Shown piece after piece: positions 1-8,643 of a DNA stretch of 64,000 nt. Numbering within the stretch: the first letter of the stretch is position 1; the number at the start of each line of letters is the position of its first letter. The position numbers were made by a program, and so were the translations under genes. Source of the DNA: a virus; the IMG/VR virus record IMGVR_UViG_3300044729_002678, positions 62,001-126,000 of that record; one strand, given 5' to 3'. The notes beneath the pieces were generated by a model that was not told where the DNA came from, made no database searches, and was given only the letters and a program-made list of their open reading frames with translations.

Positions 1-2838
1 CCAAGTAGTAGATGCTATGGATTGTGTAAATGTAGCAAAATTTTGGCCTAAAAAATAAGATGCGGTTTGGGCGGTTATTGCGTTTGAAGAACTAACTGCC
101 CAAGATGATGTTCCAAAAAGTGAACCCGTAAATGATGTTGCAGTTACACCACCTACTACTTGTAATGTGTTTGTTGGTGTTCCTGTCCCAATACCTACAT
201 TTCCACTACCGCTAACATAAATTATATTATTTACCGCAGGTGAGTCTATTTCAAGTAAGCCACTATTGGATGCTCCGCTGATATGAAGTGAAGCAGATGG
301 TGAGGTGGTTTTAATACCTAAGTTACCCGCGAAATAATTTTTATCTGTTCCTGCTTGATAGATTCCGTAAGCAGCGTTACTTTGAGTTCCGGCTGTTAAA
401 GAATCAATGTAAAGACCATATGTATTTGTAATCGTTCCTACACTATTAATAAGTGGTTGAACTTTAACCCCATACATATTAGTTATTGTTTTATTGCTGG
501 TTTGTGAATATATTTCTATTTCAAGTCCTATTGCGTTAGTAACATTACCACTACCTTCAATATTGACCCCACCTAAAAATCCAGCAACTGTATTTGCAGC
601 ACCGCTATTACCTGTTCTTCCTGAAGCATAAAATGCTCTTAATATATTTGATGTGCTTGTATTCCTATTTGTAGTAATAACATTTATGGCTCTGTGGTTA
701 ATAAAGGGCTGTGTTCCGGTTAGATACAATTCACCACTAAGAAATCCATTTGTTTGTCCAACACTCGTTGTATTGTTAGTAAATGTTACTAATCCATCAG
801 CAGATGCCTCTAATAAATAATATCTTTGTGAACTTGTAAAAGTATAATCTTCTCCTACAAATGTTCTAGCATCATCCCCAACTATTAATCCAGCAATTCC
901 AGATGAATTTTCTACTCTCAATGTGTTTGTTGCGGATGTTGCACCTGTTCCTCTAATATTCATTTTAGCAGTACCACCGGTCATTCCGATATTCCAATAT
1001 CTATTGGATGTTTCAATACGACCAGCCTCTCCACCATATGATGTAAATCCTAAATTAGCATATGAAGGTTCAAATAAACCTGCTATTGTACTGTTTGTTG
1101 CAAATGTCGGGTCTGCTGCCGTTCCACCAGCCGCAATAACTCTATTAGATGTATATATAGTACCATTTGTACCACCTGATGCCGATACATGTAATTGGTA
1201 TGTTGGGTTACTTGTCCCAATACCTACATTTCCACTACCACTTACATAGATTATGTTATTTACCATAGGAGAGTCTATTTCAAATAGAACACTATTTGAT
1301 GCTCCGCTGATATGTAATTGAGCGGATGGGGATGTTGTACCTATACCTACATTACCTGATGCGGATATAAATACCCTCGTTGTTCCTCCTGTTTCTAATT
1401 GTAAGTTATTAGTATCGTTTGTACCAATGGTCATTACTCCACCCAATGTATTTCCACCATTGAGTATTATTGCATTTGAACCATAGAATAGTCTATTAGA
1501 GTCATTTGTCCATAAATGAGTTGAACTTGGGGCGGATGTTAGGTTAGAATTGTTAAAATCTATACCTTTATAGTTTAATAATGTTCTTCCACGTAATTGA
1601 CCTAAACTTGTATATGTTTCTGCTATATATGAAGCACTACCGTGTGTAATTCCGCCATAATCATCATCTATTGTAATAATCCCCGCGCTCTGTGTAACTA
1701 CCCCATGAAATATACTTCTTCCATAGACATTAAACCCATCTATAGTAGTTGTAATAGCGGGAGTAGCCGCAGTATCTATTTTAACACCTCTAAAAGATGC
1801 CCCCATTCCACCATAAACTTCTATTATATTTCTACGATTTGCAGTTAAAGGGCCTGTTCCATCACCAACTACAAATAAATTATTTATATCCGTTTTTGTT
1901 TCATTGTAATGACCAACTACCAATTGACCTGAAGATGATGCAACAGTACCAATACCCATTACAACTGTTGCTGTTCCTCTTGCCCAAGAACCTGACCCTG
2001 CTGCAAACGAAGCTATACCATCTGCATCGGTTTCTATACCAATACTGAATGCGGCCTGTCCACTTGCTGTTGTATTGATACCAGCGGCATGTGAAGCAAC
2101 GCCTGAAGCAAGTGTTCCAATACCCTCTGCAATAGATGTATTACCTTGTGCAAGAGAAGAACTTCCTATTGCAAATGAACCTTCACCGGTAGCAGTAGTA
2201 GATTTACCAGCCGTAAACGAAGCGTTACCTTCCGCTGAAGAACCACTTCCTACTGCGAATGAACCTGTACCCGTAGCGCGGTTGTTTATACCACCTTTTA
2301 CAGCCGTATCCGAATTAATAGTGATTCCCGTGGCAGTACTGAATCCATCTTGGAATTGAATTGAACCATCGGAATCATCTATAACTAAAGAAACAACAGC
2401 TTCAGTTACAGTATAATCATAATATTCTTGAATAGATGAACTTAAATATCCAATTGAAAATTGGCGGGTTGATGCGCCTACAATAGAAGAACTATTAAAT
2501 ATAAAAGAACTATTTGATTGAGTAACAATCGTAGTTGAAGTCCCAAAAGAAAATAAATTGGAAAAAAATAAATTATCAATTACATCATATGGTATATTTA
2601 AGGAACTGGTTGCAAGATAAAATGGGCTACTTAAAGATGATGAATCCAACCAAGTCAAACTTGCACTTGAAATTGTTGTATAATTACTTAATGCGGGTGT
2701 AAATGTTATACTTCCCGTAGATATGGCGGTAATTGTATGAATAGAACTTGTGGGAACAAAAAAGCTACCAGATTTTAGAAACTGATTATTTTTTGGTATT
2801 ACTACTGCTACTTGTGAATTTGCTACTGGTATTGGCAT
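1..2838 (-). CDS. Tail fibre protein, YadA-head-like repeats (C-terminus cut by window edge)
   Basis: An open frame runs from the ATG at 2838 to base 1 with no stop, giving 946 residues here and continuing beyond the window. The start (MPIPVANSQVAVV) lies 1 base after the stop of the upstream fibre gene. Around residues 175-270 there are many repeats of the type S-x-A-x-G-x-x-(S/T)-x-A-x-G, as in YadA/haemagglutinin head domains, which form left-handed beta-roll trimers. The rest is Ser/Thr/Gly/Asn-rich fibre sequence with recurrent GNVGIGT and ASFTGSLFGTSS blocks, common in phage fibres that carry host-recognition tips. A block of about 128 bp recurs 1029 bp apart. The role in adsorption is inferred from composition and context; a C-terminal chaperone domain cannot be seen. 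Confidence 0.85.
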   Translation of the reverse strand, partial: MPIPVANSQVAVVIPKNNQFLKSGSFFVPTSSIHTITAISTGSITFTPALSNYTTISSASLTWLDSSSLSSPFYLATSSLNIPYDVIDNLFFSNLFSFGTSTTIVTQSNSSFIFNSSSIVGASTRQFSIGYLSSSIQEYYDYTVTEAVVSLVIDDSDGSIQFQDGFSTATGITINSDTAVKGGINNRATGTGSFAVGSGSSAEGNASFTAGKSTTATGEGSFAIGSSSLAQGNTSIAEGIGTLASGVASHAAGINTTASGQAAFSIGIETDADGIASFAAGSGSWARGTATVVMGIGTVASSSGQLVVGHYNETKTDINNLFVVGDGTGPLTANRRNIIEVYGGMGASFRGVKIDTAATPAITTTIDGFNVYGRSIFHGVVTQSAGIITIDDDYGGITHGSASYIAETYTSLGQLRGRTLLNYKGIDFNNSNLTSAPSSTHLWTNDSNRLFYGSNAIILNGGNTLGGVMTIGTNDTNNLQLETGGTTRVFISASGNVGIGTTSPSAQLHISGASNSVLFEIDSPMVNNIIYVSGSGNVGIGTSNPTYQLHVSASGGTNGTIYTSNRVIAAGGTAADPTFATNSTIAGLFEPSYANLGFTSYGGEAGRIETSNRYWNIGMTGGTAKMNIRGTGATSATNTLRVENSSGIAGLIVGDDARTFVGEDYTFTSSQRYYLLEASADGLVTFTNNTTSVGQTNGFLSGELYLTGTQPFINHRAINVITTNRNTSTSNILRAFYASGRTGNSGAANTVAGFLGGVNIEGSGNVTNAIGLEIEIYSQTSNKTITNMYGVKVQPLINSVGTITNTYGLYIDSLTAGTQSNAAYGIYQAGTDKNYFAGNLGIKTTSPSASLHISGASNSGLLEIDSPAVNNIIYVSGSGNVGIGTGTPTNTLQVVGGVTATSFTGSLFGTSSWAVSSSNAITAQTASYFLGQNFATFTQSIASTTW
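184..311 (-). repeat. Fibre internal direct repeat, copy 1
   Basis: Near-identical counterpart of 1213-1340, offset 1029 bp (343 codons, in frame). It encodes a segment with HISGASNSGLLEIDSP and the following IIYVSGSGNVGIGT. Confidence 0.75.
1213..1340 (-). repeat. Fibre internal direct repeat, copy 2
   Basis: Second copy of the block at 184-311. The in-frame offset suggests a duplicated fibre shaft or knob module. Confidence 0.75.
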
Positions 2839-2839
2839 T

Positions 2840-4324
2840 TTATTTCAACTTTTTAATTTCTTCTTTTAGTTCTTTTATTTCATCTAAAAGATGTTTAATT
2901 ACTGCTGCATGATATGGTATCATACTTACATAACTAACACCAAATTCATAACCTTCTTTTGATATGTTACCCTCTTCGTCTGTATGTTCTTTAATTAATG
3001 GGTTTTCTGCTATTGTAATTAAATGGTCAAATCCATTTTTCATAACATCTTGCGCAATAACCCCTACATCGTATTTACCAGTTATTGTATCTAAATTATC
3101 ACTACTTTCAGGTCTTTTCCAATTAAATGAAACAGGTTTTACATTTTCTATCAACCTTAATGCGGTTTCAATATCTATACCTTTAATATTTTCTTTTAAC
3201 CTAACATCCGATGTTGAGGATATTCCAGATGAACCAAGAGACCTAATTTCTTGCGCAGTAACAGCACCATCGGTAAATATACCCGTATTTATTACATTAT
3301 ATGGGTTAGATATTTGTTCAGGACTAATCATTACCCCCGACATAGAATTATCAGGATGTCTAATTGATGTGTAATAAGATGTATTTCCCGTTTTGGGTGG
3401 TGGGTGTCTCAATGTACCATAATTAGTAGTACCTGGAGTTGGATTATATACTTTTACAGCAATTGGTGGGGATGCGCCTCTAGATGATAGATTAAATAAA
3501 TCTTGAAACCCAATATACACAATTCCAGCTTTATTTTGGTCTCTTAACGCATCAGTATTATTTCTAAGATTTGCAGCGGTTTCGGTTGTTCTAGTAATTC
3601 TAACAGGCCCATAGAAATCGGAAATATTATTATTTGTTGGTTTTATTTCTACCAAATTTCTTAATGTGTTTGGAGTTCCATGTGGACCGAAAAAACCATT
3701 TCCAATTATTGTCGCAAACGCCAACGATGAACCAGTATTAAGAGTTCCCTTTACATGCTGACCATGACCCTCCGCAATTGTATAAGTTCCTTCTGCATGG
3801 GAATAATCACCATTTGCTTTTGTAGAAAATCCTTCAGCATGGGAATAATCACCATTTGCTAGTGTACTCAATCCTTCAGCATGGGAATAATCACCATTTG
3901 CTGTTGTAGAAATTCCTTCTGCATGGGAAGCCGTACCATTTGCATTAGTATATTGACCTTCTGCATGGGAATAATCACCATTCGCCGCATTTTGAAAACC
4001 ATTAGAAAGAGTGCCTAAAATTTGCAATGTTGCTGTTGGTAGTACTGCACCCGTTCCTATTCCGATTCTACTTCCACTTTCATAAATTGAAGAGGTTGTA
4101 ATAGTAGTGTTTCCACTCCAACGGGTTATATAATTTTGAGTTCCACTTCCACCAATAACACTACCACCGCTTACTAGCGATGATGCTGAAAAGTAGGTGA
4201 ATATGCCTGATTGTGAATTATAACCAACAATATTTGCTTGTGCGGTATTTGGTAAACCACTTGCGGTTATGTTTAATACGTGTATTGCACTACCTGATTG
4301 TAGTATCTTTTTCCATGATGGCAT
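2840..4324 (-). CDS. Tail fibre with C-terminal peptidase S74 intramolecular chaperone
   Basis: 494 aa. The first 50 residues (MPSWKKILQSGS...NITASGLP) are shared with two other fibres in this window and probably form the attachment module. Residues about 105-190 hold repeats of SHAEG-x-x-T-x-ANGDY, a YadA-head-like beta-roll. The last 120 residues have the S74 chaperone signature SDVRLKENI, then VGVIAQDV and a C-terminal coiled helix (EIKELKEEIKKLK). S74 domains trimerise fibres or endosialidases and then cleave themselves off. A receptor-binding fibre or tip is the likely role. The 153-bp gap upstream separates it from the next fibre gene. Confidence 0.9.
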   Translation of the reverse strand: MPSWKKILQSGSAIHVLNITASGLPNTAQANIVGYNSQSGIFTYFSASSLVSGGSVIGGSGTQNYITRWSGNTTITTSSIYESGSRIGIGTGAVLPTATLQILGTLSNGFQNAANGDYSHAEGQYTNANGTASHAEGISTTANGDYSHAEGLSTLANGDYSHAEGFSTKANGDYSHAEGTYTIAEGHGQHVKGTLNTGSSLAFATIIGNGFFGPHGTPNTLRNLVEIKPTNNNISDFYGPVRITRTTETAANLRNNTDALRDQNKAGIVYIGFQDLFNLSSRGASPPIAVKVYNPTPGTTNYGTLRHPPPKTGNTSYYTSIRHPDNSMSGVMISPEQISNPYNVINTGIFTDGAVTAQEIRSLGSSGISSTSDVRLKENIKGIDIETALRLIENVKPVSFNWKRPESSDNLDTITGKYDVGVIAQDVMKNGFDHLITIAENPLIKEHTDEEGNISKEGYEFGVSYVSMIPYHAAVIKHLLDEIKELKEEIKKLK

Positions 4325-4329
4325 ACTTC

Positions 4330-4378
4330 ACTCACTAATTTATAACACATTATGGTTGGATACACATACTAAGTGAGT
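4330..4378. repeat. Inverted repeat in the intergenic region between fibre genes
   Basis: The 9-base arms at 4330-4338 and 4370-4378 are reverse complements with a 31-base loop. They lie just upstream of the S74 fibre start. The site may be an RNA structure in the 5' leader; no function is assigned. Nothing else was found in the 4325-4477 gap. Confidence 0.35.
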
Positions 4379-4477
4379 AGTATATGGGCCCACTTCCTTA
4401 TTCAGGCCAATAATATGTTTTGGTTATACTCTATTATATAAGTATGGAAAAATATTTTATTATTGTTTATTTCCCCA

Positions 4478-6280
4478 CTATGAGTATATCCAAATATCGC
4501 CATTATTTTGGATATGCATATTACCAAATCCAAAAGAAGCGCTACCAAAAGTTGGTGCATTTGAATCGGATGGGGCGGCTGATGATGCGGAAACCGTTAC
4601 CATAAAATCGGTTGGAGTTACATTCATTGAACCTGTTGGTACACCCAATGCTACACCCCATCTATTTGCTAAACCATTTGCTGCACCACTACCGCTATTG
4701 AATACGAAAGCAGAACCACTACCATTTGCTCCTTCAATAATTATACCACCTTCGGATGAGGGTGTTAAAGAACCTGAACTTCTTCCTAAAACGATAAACT
4801 TATCTTCTATTGATATGTTTGATGTGTTTATTACCGTTGTATCACCGTTTACAGTTAAATCACCAGTAACAGTTAAATTATTTCGAACAGTAGTTGTACC
4901 GGTTGTAGCACCTATGGCGACTGTAGTCGCTACCCCACCAATGTTTAGGGTAGTAGCGTTTGTATTAAATATAGTAGTAGTTCCAGTTGATGTTGTTGTT
5001 ATATCACCACCATTTACTGCTAAATCCCCACCAATGGAAATATTACCACTTGCGGTTATATGTGTAAATGAGGGGGAATCTGCAAAGTCAAATGTTAATG
5101 TATCGGGTGTAGTAGCAGCACTAATCGTTATGTTTACATCGGATGATGAAATGATTAAAGTATCTGCCGAAGAATCTGCTTGCGCTGTACCAGTCGAACC
5201 ACCCAAGCCACCAACATTAATAGTTGCAAACGAATTAATACCCGTTATACTACCCGATGGTAATGTTGCTACTTTAACGAGCTCACCACCAGAACCAACT
5301 AAAGCTATATTATAGCCTGCATTGTCCGTCACCAATGGCAATCCCGATGCGGTTAGGGTTGATGTGGCTAAATTGGTAAATGTTGGAGAGTCTTTAAATG
5401 AAAAGGTTATAGTATCAATACCAGCTGAACCTGATATTAACAAGTTATTGTTTGTGTTGGAAATCCCAGCAAATGAGCCTGATGCAATACTCAAATTACC
5501 TGTTGCAGTATCTGCTATAACGGCTACACCACCAACGCTCATTGTTGCATAAGCATTTGTTCCCGCCACACTTTGTATAGAAGCGCTTAAAGCCGCAATT
5601 GTTGCTGCAGCATAATCACCAATGTATAAGTATGCATCAACATGGGTTGGTATTGTTGAAGCGCCTGCTGCAAATTGTGTTGGGTCTTGTATCCACAAAA
5701 TACCCGCAGAACAATCAACTACCCAGTCGGATTGGTCTGTGGGTTCTATTAAAATACTTCCTGAATATAATCTAGGTGTATAATTCTCGCCAAAAGCAGG
5801 TGGAACAATTTGTAATCCAAATCCACTACCAGTTAAATGATAATTATTTACATATGGAGCAGTTCCTTTTTTGGGGTTGGATGAATTACTAACACTTTCA
5901 TAACTACCTGTTAATCTAAGTGCATAAGTGTGATTTGTAGATGATATATTAATTTCACCTTGTTGTTCAATTGTTGTTCCTACTAAATCAGCTGGTGCTG
6001 TATATGGATAGTTACCACTACCAACTGCAGTCAACTGAAATCTTACATATTCTAATACAGGCTTACCACCCAATGATTGGGAATAAAGTGTATAAATGGT
6101 TGGAGCGGTTGTTGGTATTTGTGAATTTATTGGTAATTGATCAGCAAATATACTCTGTCCCCCCAATTGAACAGTTGATGAAATGATTTCATTTGGGGTT
6201 GGATTTAGTGGGGTGGTATGTGCTTTACCATCCAATCGTTTACTAACAATATCTAATTTATTAAGCTGAGTTACTGCCAT
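4478..6280 (-). CDS. Tail fibre / structural protein with shared fibre C-terminus
   Basis: 600 aa. The N-terminal 200 residues (MAVTQLNKLDIVSKRLDGK...) differ from the other fibres and may be a distinct attachment domain. The middle is low-complexity beta-rich sequence. The C-terminal 130 residues (NLTVTGDLTVNGDTT, SIEDKFIVLG, FGFGNMHIQNNGDIWIY) closely match the C-terminus of the 673-aa fibre at 8644-10665. A short AGGAA Shine-Dalgarno-like site lies 7 bases before the ATG. Function as a virion fibre is inferred from composition and position. Confidence 0.8.
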   Translation of the reverse strand: MAVTQLNKLDIVSKRLDGKAHTTPLNPTPNEIISSTVQLGGQSIFADQLPINSQIPTTAPTIYTLYSQSLGGKPVLEYVRFQLTAVGSGNYPYTAPADLVGTTIEQQGEINISSTNHTYALRLTGSYESVSNSSNPKKGTAPYVNNYHLTGSGFGLQIVPPAFGENYTPRLYSGSILIEPTDQSDWVVDCSAGILWIQDPTQFAAGASTIPTHVDAYLYIGDYAAATIAALSASIQSVAGTNAYATMSVGGVAVIADTATGNLSIASGSFAGISNTNNNLLISGSAGIDTITFSFKDSPTFTNLATSTLTASGLPLVTDNAGYNIALVGSGGELVKVATLPSGSITGINSFATINVGGLGGSTGTAQADSSADTLIISSSDVNITISAATTPDTLTFDFADSPSFTHITASGNISIGGDLAVNGGDITTTSTGTTTIFNTNATTLNIGGVATTVAIGATTGTTTVRNNLTVTGDLTVNGDTTVINTSNISIEDKFIVLGRSSGSLTPSSEGGIIIEGANGSGSAFVFNSGSGAANGLANRWGVALGVPTGSMNVTPTDFMVTVSASSAAPSDSNAPTFGSASFGFGNMHIQNNGDIWIYS

Positions 6281-6335
6281 TTTAATTCCTGTATTTTATT
6301 TATTTGACATATTTTATAGTACCACATTAATTTTT

Positions 6336-8345
6336 TTATGCTACTGTTATTTGTGTTATTCTCCCCGTCCAACCAGTTGTTGCGGTAATTCTAACTAACC
6401 AATTGGTATCCGAAGATGGTAGGCCAGGCCAGCTTTGATTTCTCATATTAATTGTTTTTGCTGTACCACTATTAATAGCAGCACCATCACCACAACCAAC
6501 ATTGTCATCAAATTGTGTATAAGATGTAGGAGCAGCCACTAACAAATCACGATATCCAGTACTCTCTGGTATTTTAATATGTATGTAGGCGTTTTGGCTT
6601 GCTAATGCGGTAGTATTAGCTACAAATCCTGAAGTCATACCAGTCCATGAAATTGTTATATTTTTTTGAGAATTACTACCATCAGATGCATTATGCAAAA
6701 ACCTTCTATACAAATATTTAGTTCCGCTCAATGCACTATAGTCTGGAACAGTACCTGCTTTATATACCGCGCCACTCATATTACCAACAACCGATGGATA
6801 AACTAACGCATTGTCAAAAAATGCCAATTCGCTTGTGAGTGTACCCAATGATGTGGTTGCATTATACACAGCAGTAGTTAAAGATGCTTGGGTATCATAG
6901 GAAGCGGATGGGACTCTGTGGCTTTCAGTTGTGAAATACTCAATTTTAGTAGTTGGTATCGATGTATTTGTATGTATGATAATTGTTGGTGTACTTATTG
7001 TTTGTGGTCCAGTTGTTTTTCCTTGAACACCAAGTGCTGTATAAGTTACTGATATTGGGTTGTTTAATGCCCTCGCATTCGTCCCAAATGTAAATGAAGA
7101 AGTTGCTTGTAAATTTGAATTGAAATTAGTAGGTGCGGGTGGTGTATATGATGTAACAGAACCCGATGTTCCTGTGGATGAAAATGTTATAGCGGTTGAA
7201 TTATAACTACAACTATAAAAACCAGGAACACTACCACTTGCAATAAAAGTAAGAGCAGTACGATACGGAATCCCCGAAATCCATTTAAGACCTGTTGGAT
7301 TAAATGAATGTGTTGAATTTGTTGGTGCTGAAAATGATGTACCTGCTTGTGCTGGATCAAAAACCCAATCTGCGTAATTTGTCATTTTCATAGAAGATGA
7401 TTGTATTACTTTTACATAATTCCATCCTCTTTGAAAAAATGATGATGTTATTGTTAAAGTACCGGTTCTATGCCTTCTATACACAAATGATAATCCCGTA
7501 TCTTTAAATGATCCGGTTTGTGCAGCAGATAAACTAAAATTATTAGCATCTGAAAAAGCGGATGTTCCTGTTGTAGTTACTTTAAATTGCTGATTGTTTA
7601 TTTCAACAATATAACTCTCACCACCATCCGCAGGAACACTAAAAGCATCCGCTGGATAGTTTGTAAACGAAGCCGAATCAGGAGTAGTACTTTCGTTTAT
7701 ATCAAATGTTAGGGAACGTGATGCTGTAAAAATACCGAGTCTATAATAAGTACTGCTTGGCGATGTTGTATTTGTAACAGCTATAAAAGATTCCCCATTG
7801 TTTACCGCAGTACTCATCGGAGCTACACTGCCAGTTCCACTTGAGCTGATGTACCCTGTCGCAACAACACCACTACCAAACGATAATCTTGTGTTTGAAG
7901 TTGTATTAGCGCTTGTTGCTAATCCTTCAAGATTTCTAACATCAGGTGCTGAAGATGGGGCTAATCCATTTAACACCTCATTAAACCTATCAATCGCAGT
8001 ACCAATTGGTGTTGTTTGTGCGGAAAAATCAGTAAAAAGACCATCGCTATAATCACTATCTTCAGCAGAACCAATTGTTATATTTCCACCAACTACAGTA
8101 TGATTTGAGGCGGTTGTGAGTGTGGTAATACCATTCCACACAGCTAGTTTGTTTGCTTCACCACCAGTACCAGCATATGTTACTGCATTTGCGGTTGCAA
8201 TTGATGATGTATCGAATTTAGTAATATTACCCGAGCCATCTATACCAAGTACTTGAGCTTGACCGGCCGTTGGTAAATTACTCGCGGTTATGTTAGTAAA
8301 ACTTCCGTCGCTACCTGATATTAATATTCGTTTCCATTCTGCCAT
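6336..8345 (-). CDS. Tail fibre protein
   Basis: 669 aa. The N-terminal module MAEWKRILISGS...NITASNLPTAGQAQVLGIDGSGNITKFDTSS is homologous to the starts of the 494-aa and 673-aa fibres. The remainder is Ser/Thr-rich, beta-rich sequence of no recognised family, ending WTGRITQITVA without an S74 or other known tip domain. A different tip on the same base fits an interchangeable receptor-binding protein. That role is inference. Confidence 0.8.
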   Translation of the reverse strand: MAEWKRILISGSDGSFTNITASNLPTAGQAQVLGIDGSGNITKFDTSSIATANAVTYAGTGGEANKLAVWNGITTLTTASNHTVVGGNITIGSAEDSDYSDGLFTDFSAQTTPIGTAIDRFNEVLNGLAPSSAPDVRNLEGLATSANTTSNTRLSFGSGVVATGYISSSGTGSVAPMSTAVNNGESFIAVTNTTSPSSTYYRLGIFTASRSLTFDINESTTPDSASFTNYPADAFSVPADGGESYIVEINNQQFKVTTTGTSAFSDANNFSLSAAQTGSFKDTGLSFVYRRHRTGTLTITSSFFQRGWNYVKVIQSSSMKMTNYADWVFDPAQAGTSFSAPTNSTHSFNPTGLKWISGIPYRTALTFIASGSVPGFYSCSYNSTAITFSSTGTSGSVTSYTPPAPTNFNSNLQATSSFTFGTNARALNNPISVTYTALGVQGKTTGPQTISTPTIIIHTNTSIPTTKIEYFTTESHRVPSASYDTQASLTTAVYNATTSLGTLTSELAFFDNALVYPSVVGNMSGAVYKAGTVPDYSALSGTKYLYRRFLHNASDGSNSQKNITISWTGMTSGFVANTTALASQNAYIHIKIPESTGYRDLLVAAPTSYTQFDDNVGCGDGAAINSGTAKTINMRNQSWPGLPSSDTNWLVRITATTGWTGRITQITVA

Positions 8346-8379
8346 ATGTTCTCACAATTTATATGTTATAATTATATTT

Positions 8380-8625
8380 TTATTTATCTTTTTTTGTTTT
8401 TTTTCCGCTCAATACAATAAATTGAGATTGTAATTTTATAATTGTATTATAGACCAATTCAACATCAGAAACTTTAAATGTTGAATCCTTTATTGCGCTT
8501 AACAAAAAGGTAATCTCTTCCAACCCCAAATCATTTTCATTTGATGTTTGTTGTTTTGTTTCCACTACAACTTCTTCTTGTTGTGGTTGAACACTCTTTG
8601 TTCTTAATTTATCTAAAATTGACAT
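8380..8625 (-). CDS. Small unknown protein within the fibre cluster
   Basis: 81 aa, MSILDKLRTKSVQPQQEEVVVETK..., charged with a Lys-rich end (SGKKTKKDK). It has one of the clearest Shine-Dalgarno sites in the window (AAAGGAG, 7 bases before ATG). It lies between two fibre genes with short gaps, so it is probably co-transcribed with them. It could be a fibre-assembly chaperone, but no family is recognised. Confidence 0.65.
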   Translation of the reverse strand: MSILDKLRTKSVQPQQEEVVVETKQQTSNENDLGLEEITFLLSAIKDSTFKVSDVELVYNTIIKLQSQFIVLSGKKTKKDK

Positions 8626-8643
8626 TTTGTAACTCCTTTATTT

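Noticed and set aside
4420-4605. 61-aa plus-strand frame in the intergenic region near 4450
   Set aside because: It overlaps the 600-aa fibre end, has no ribosome site and no protein-like composition.
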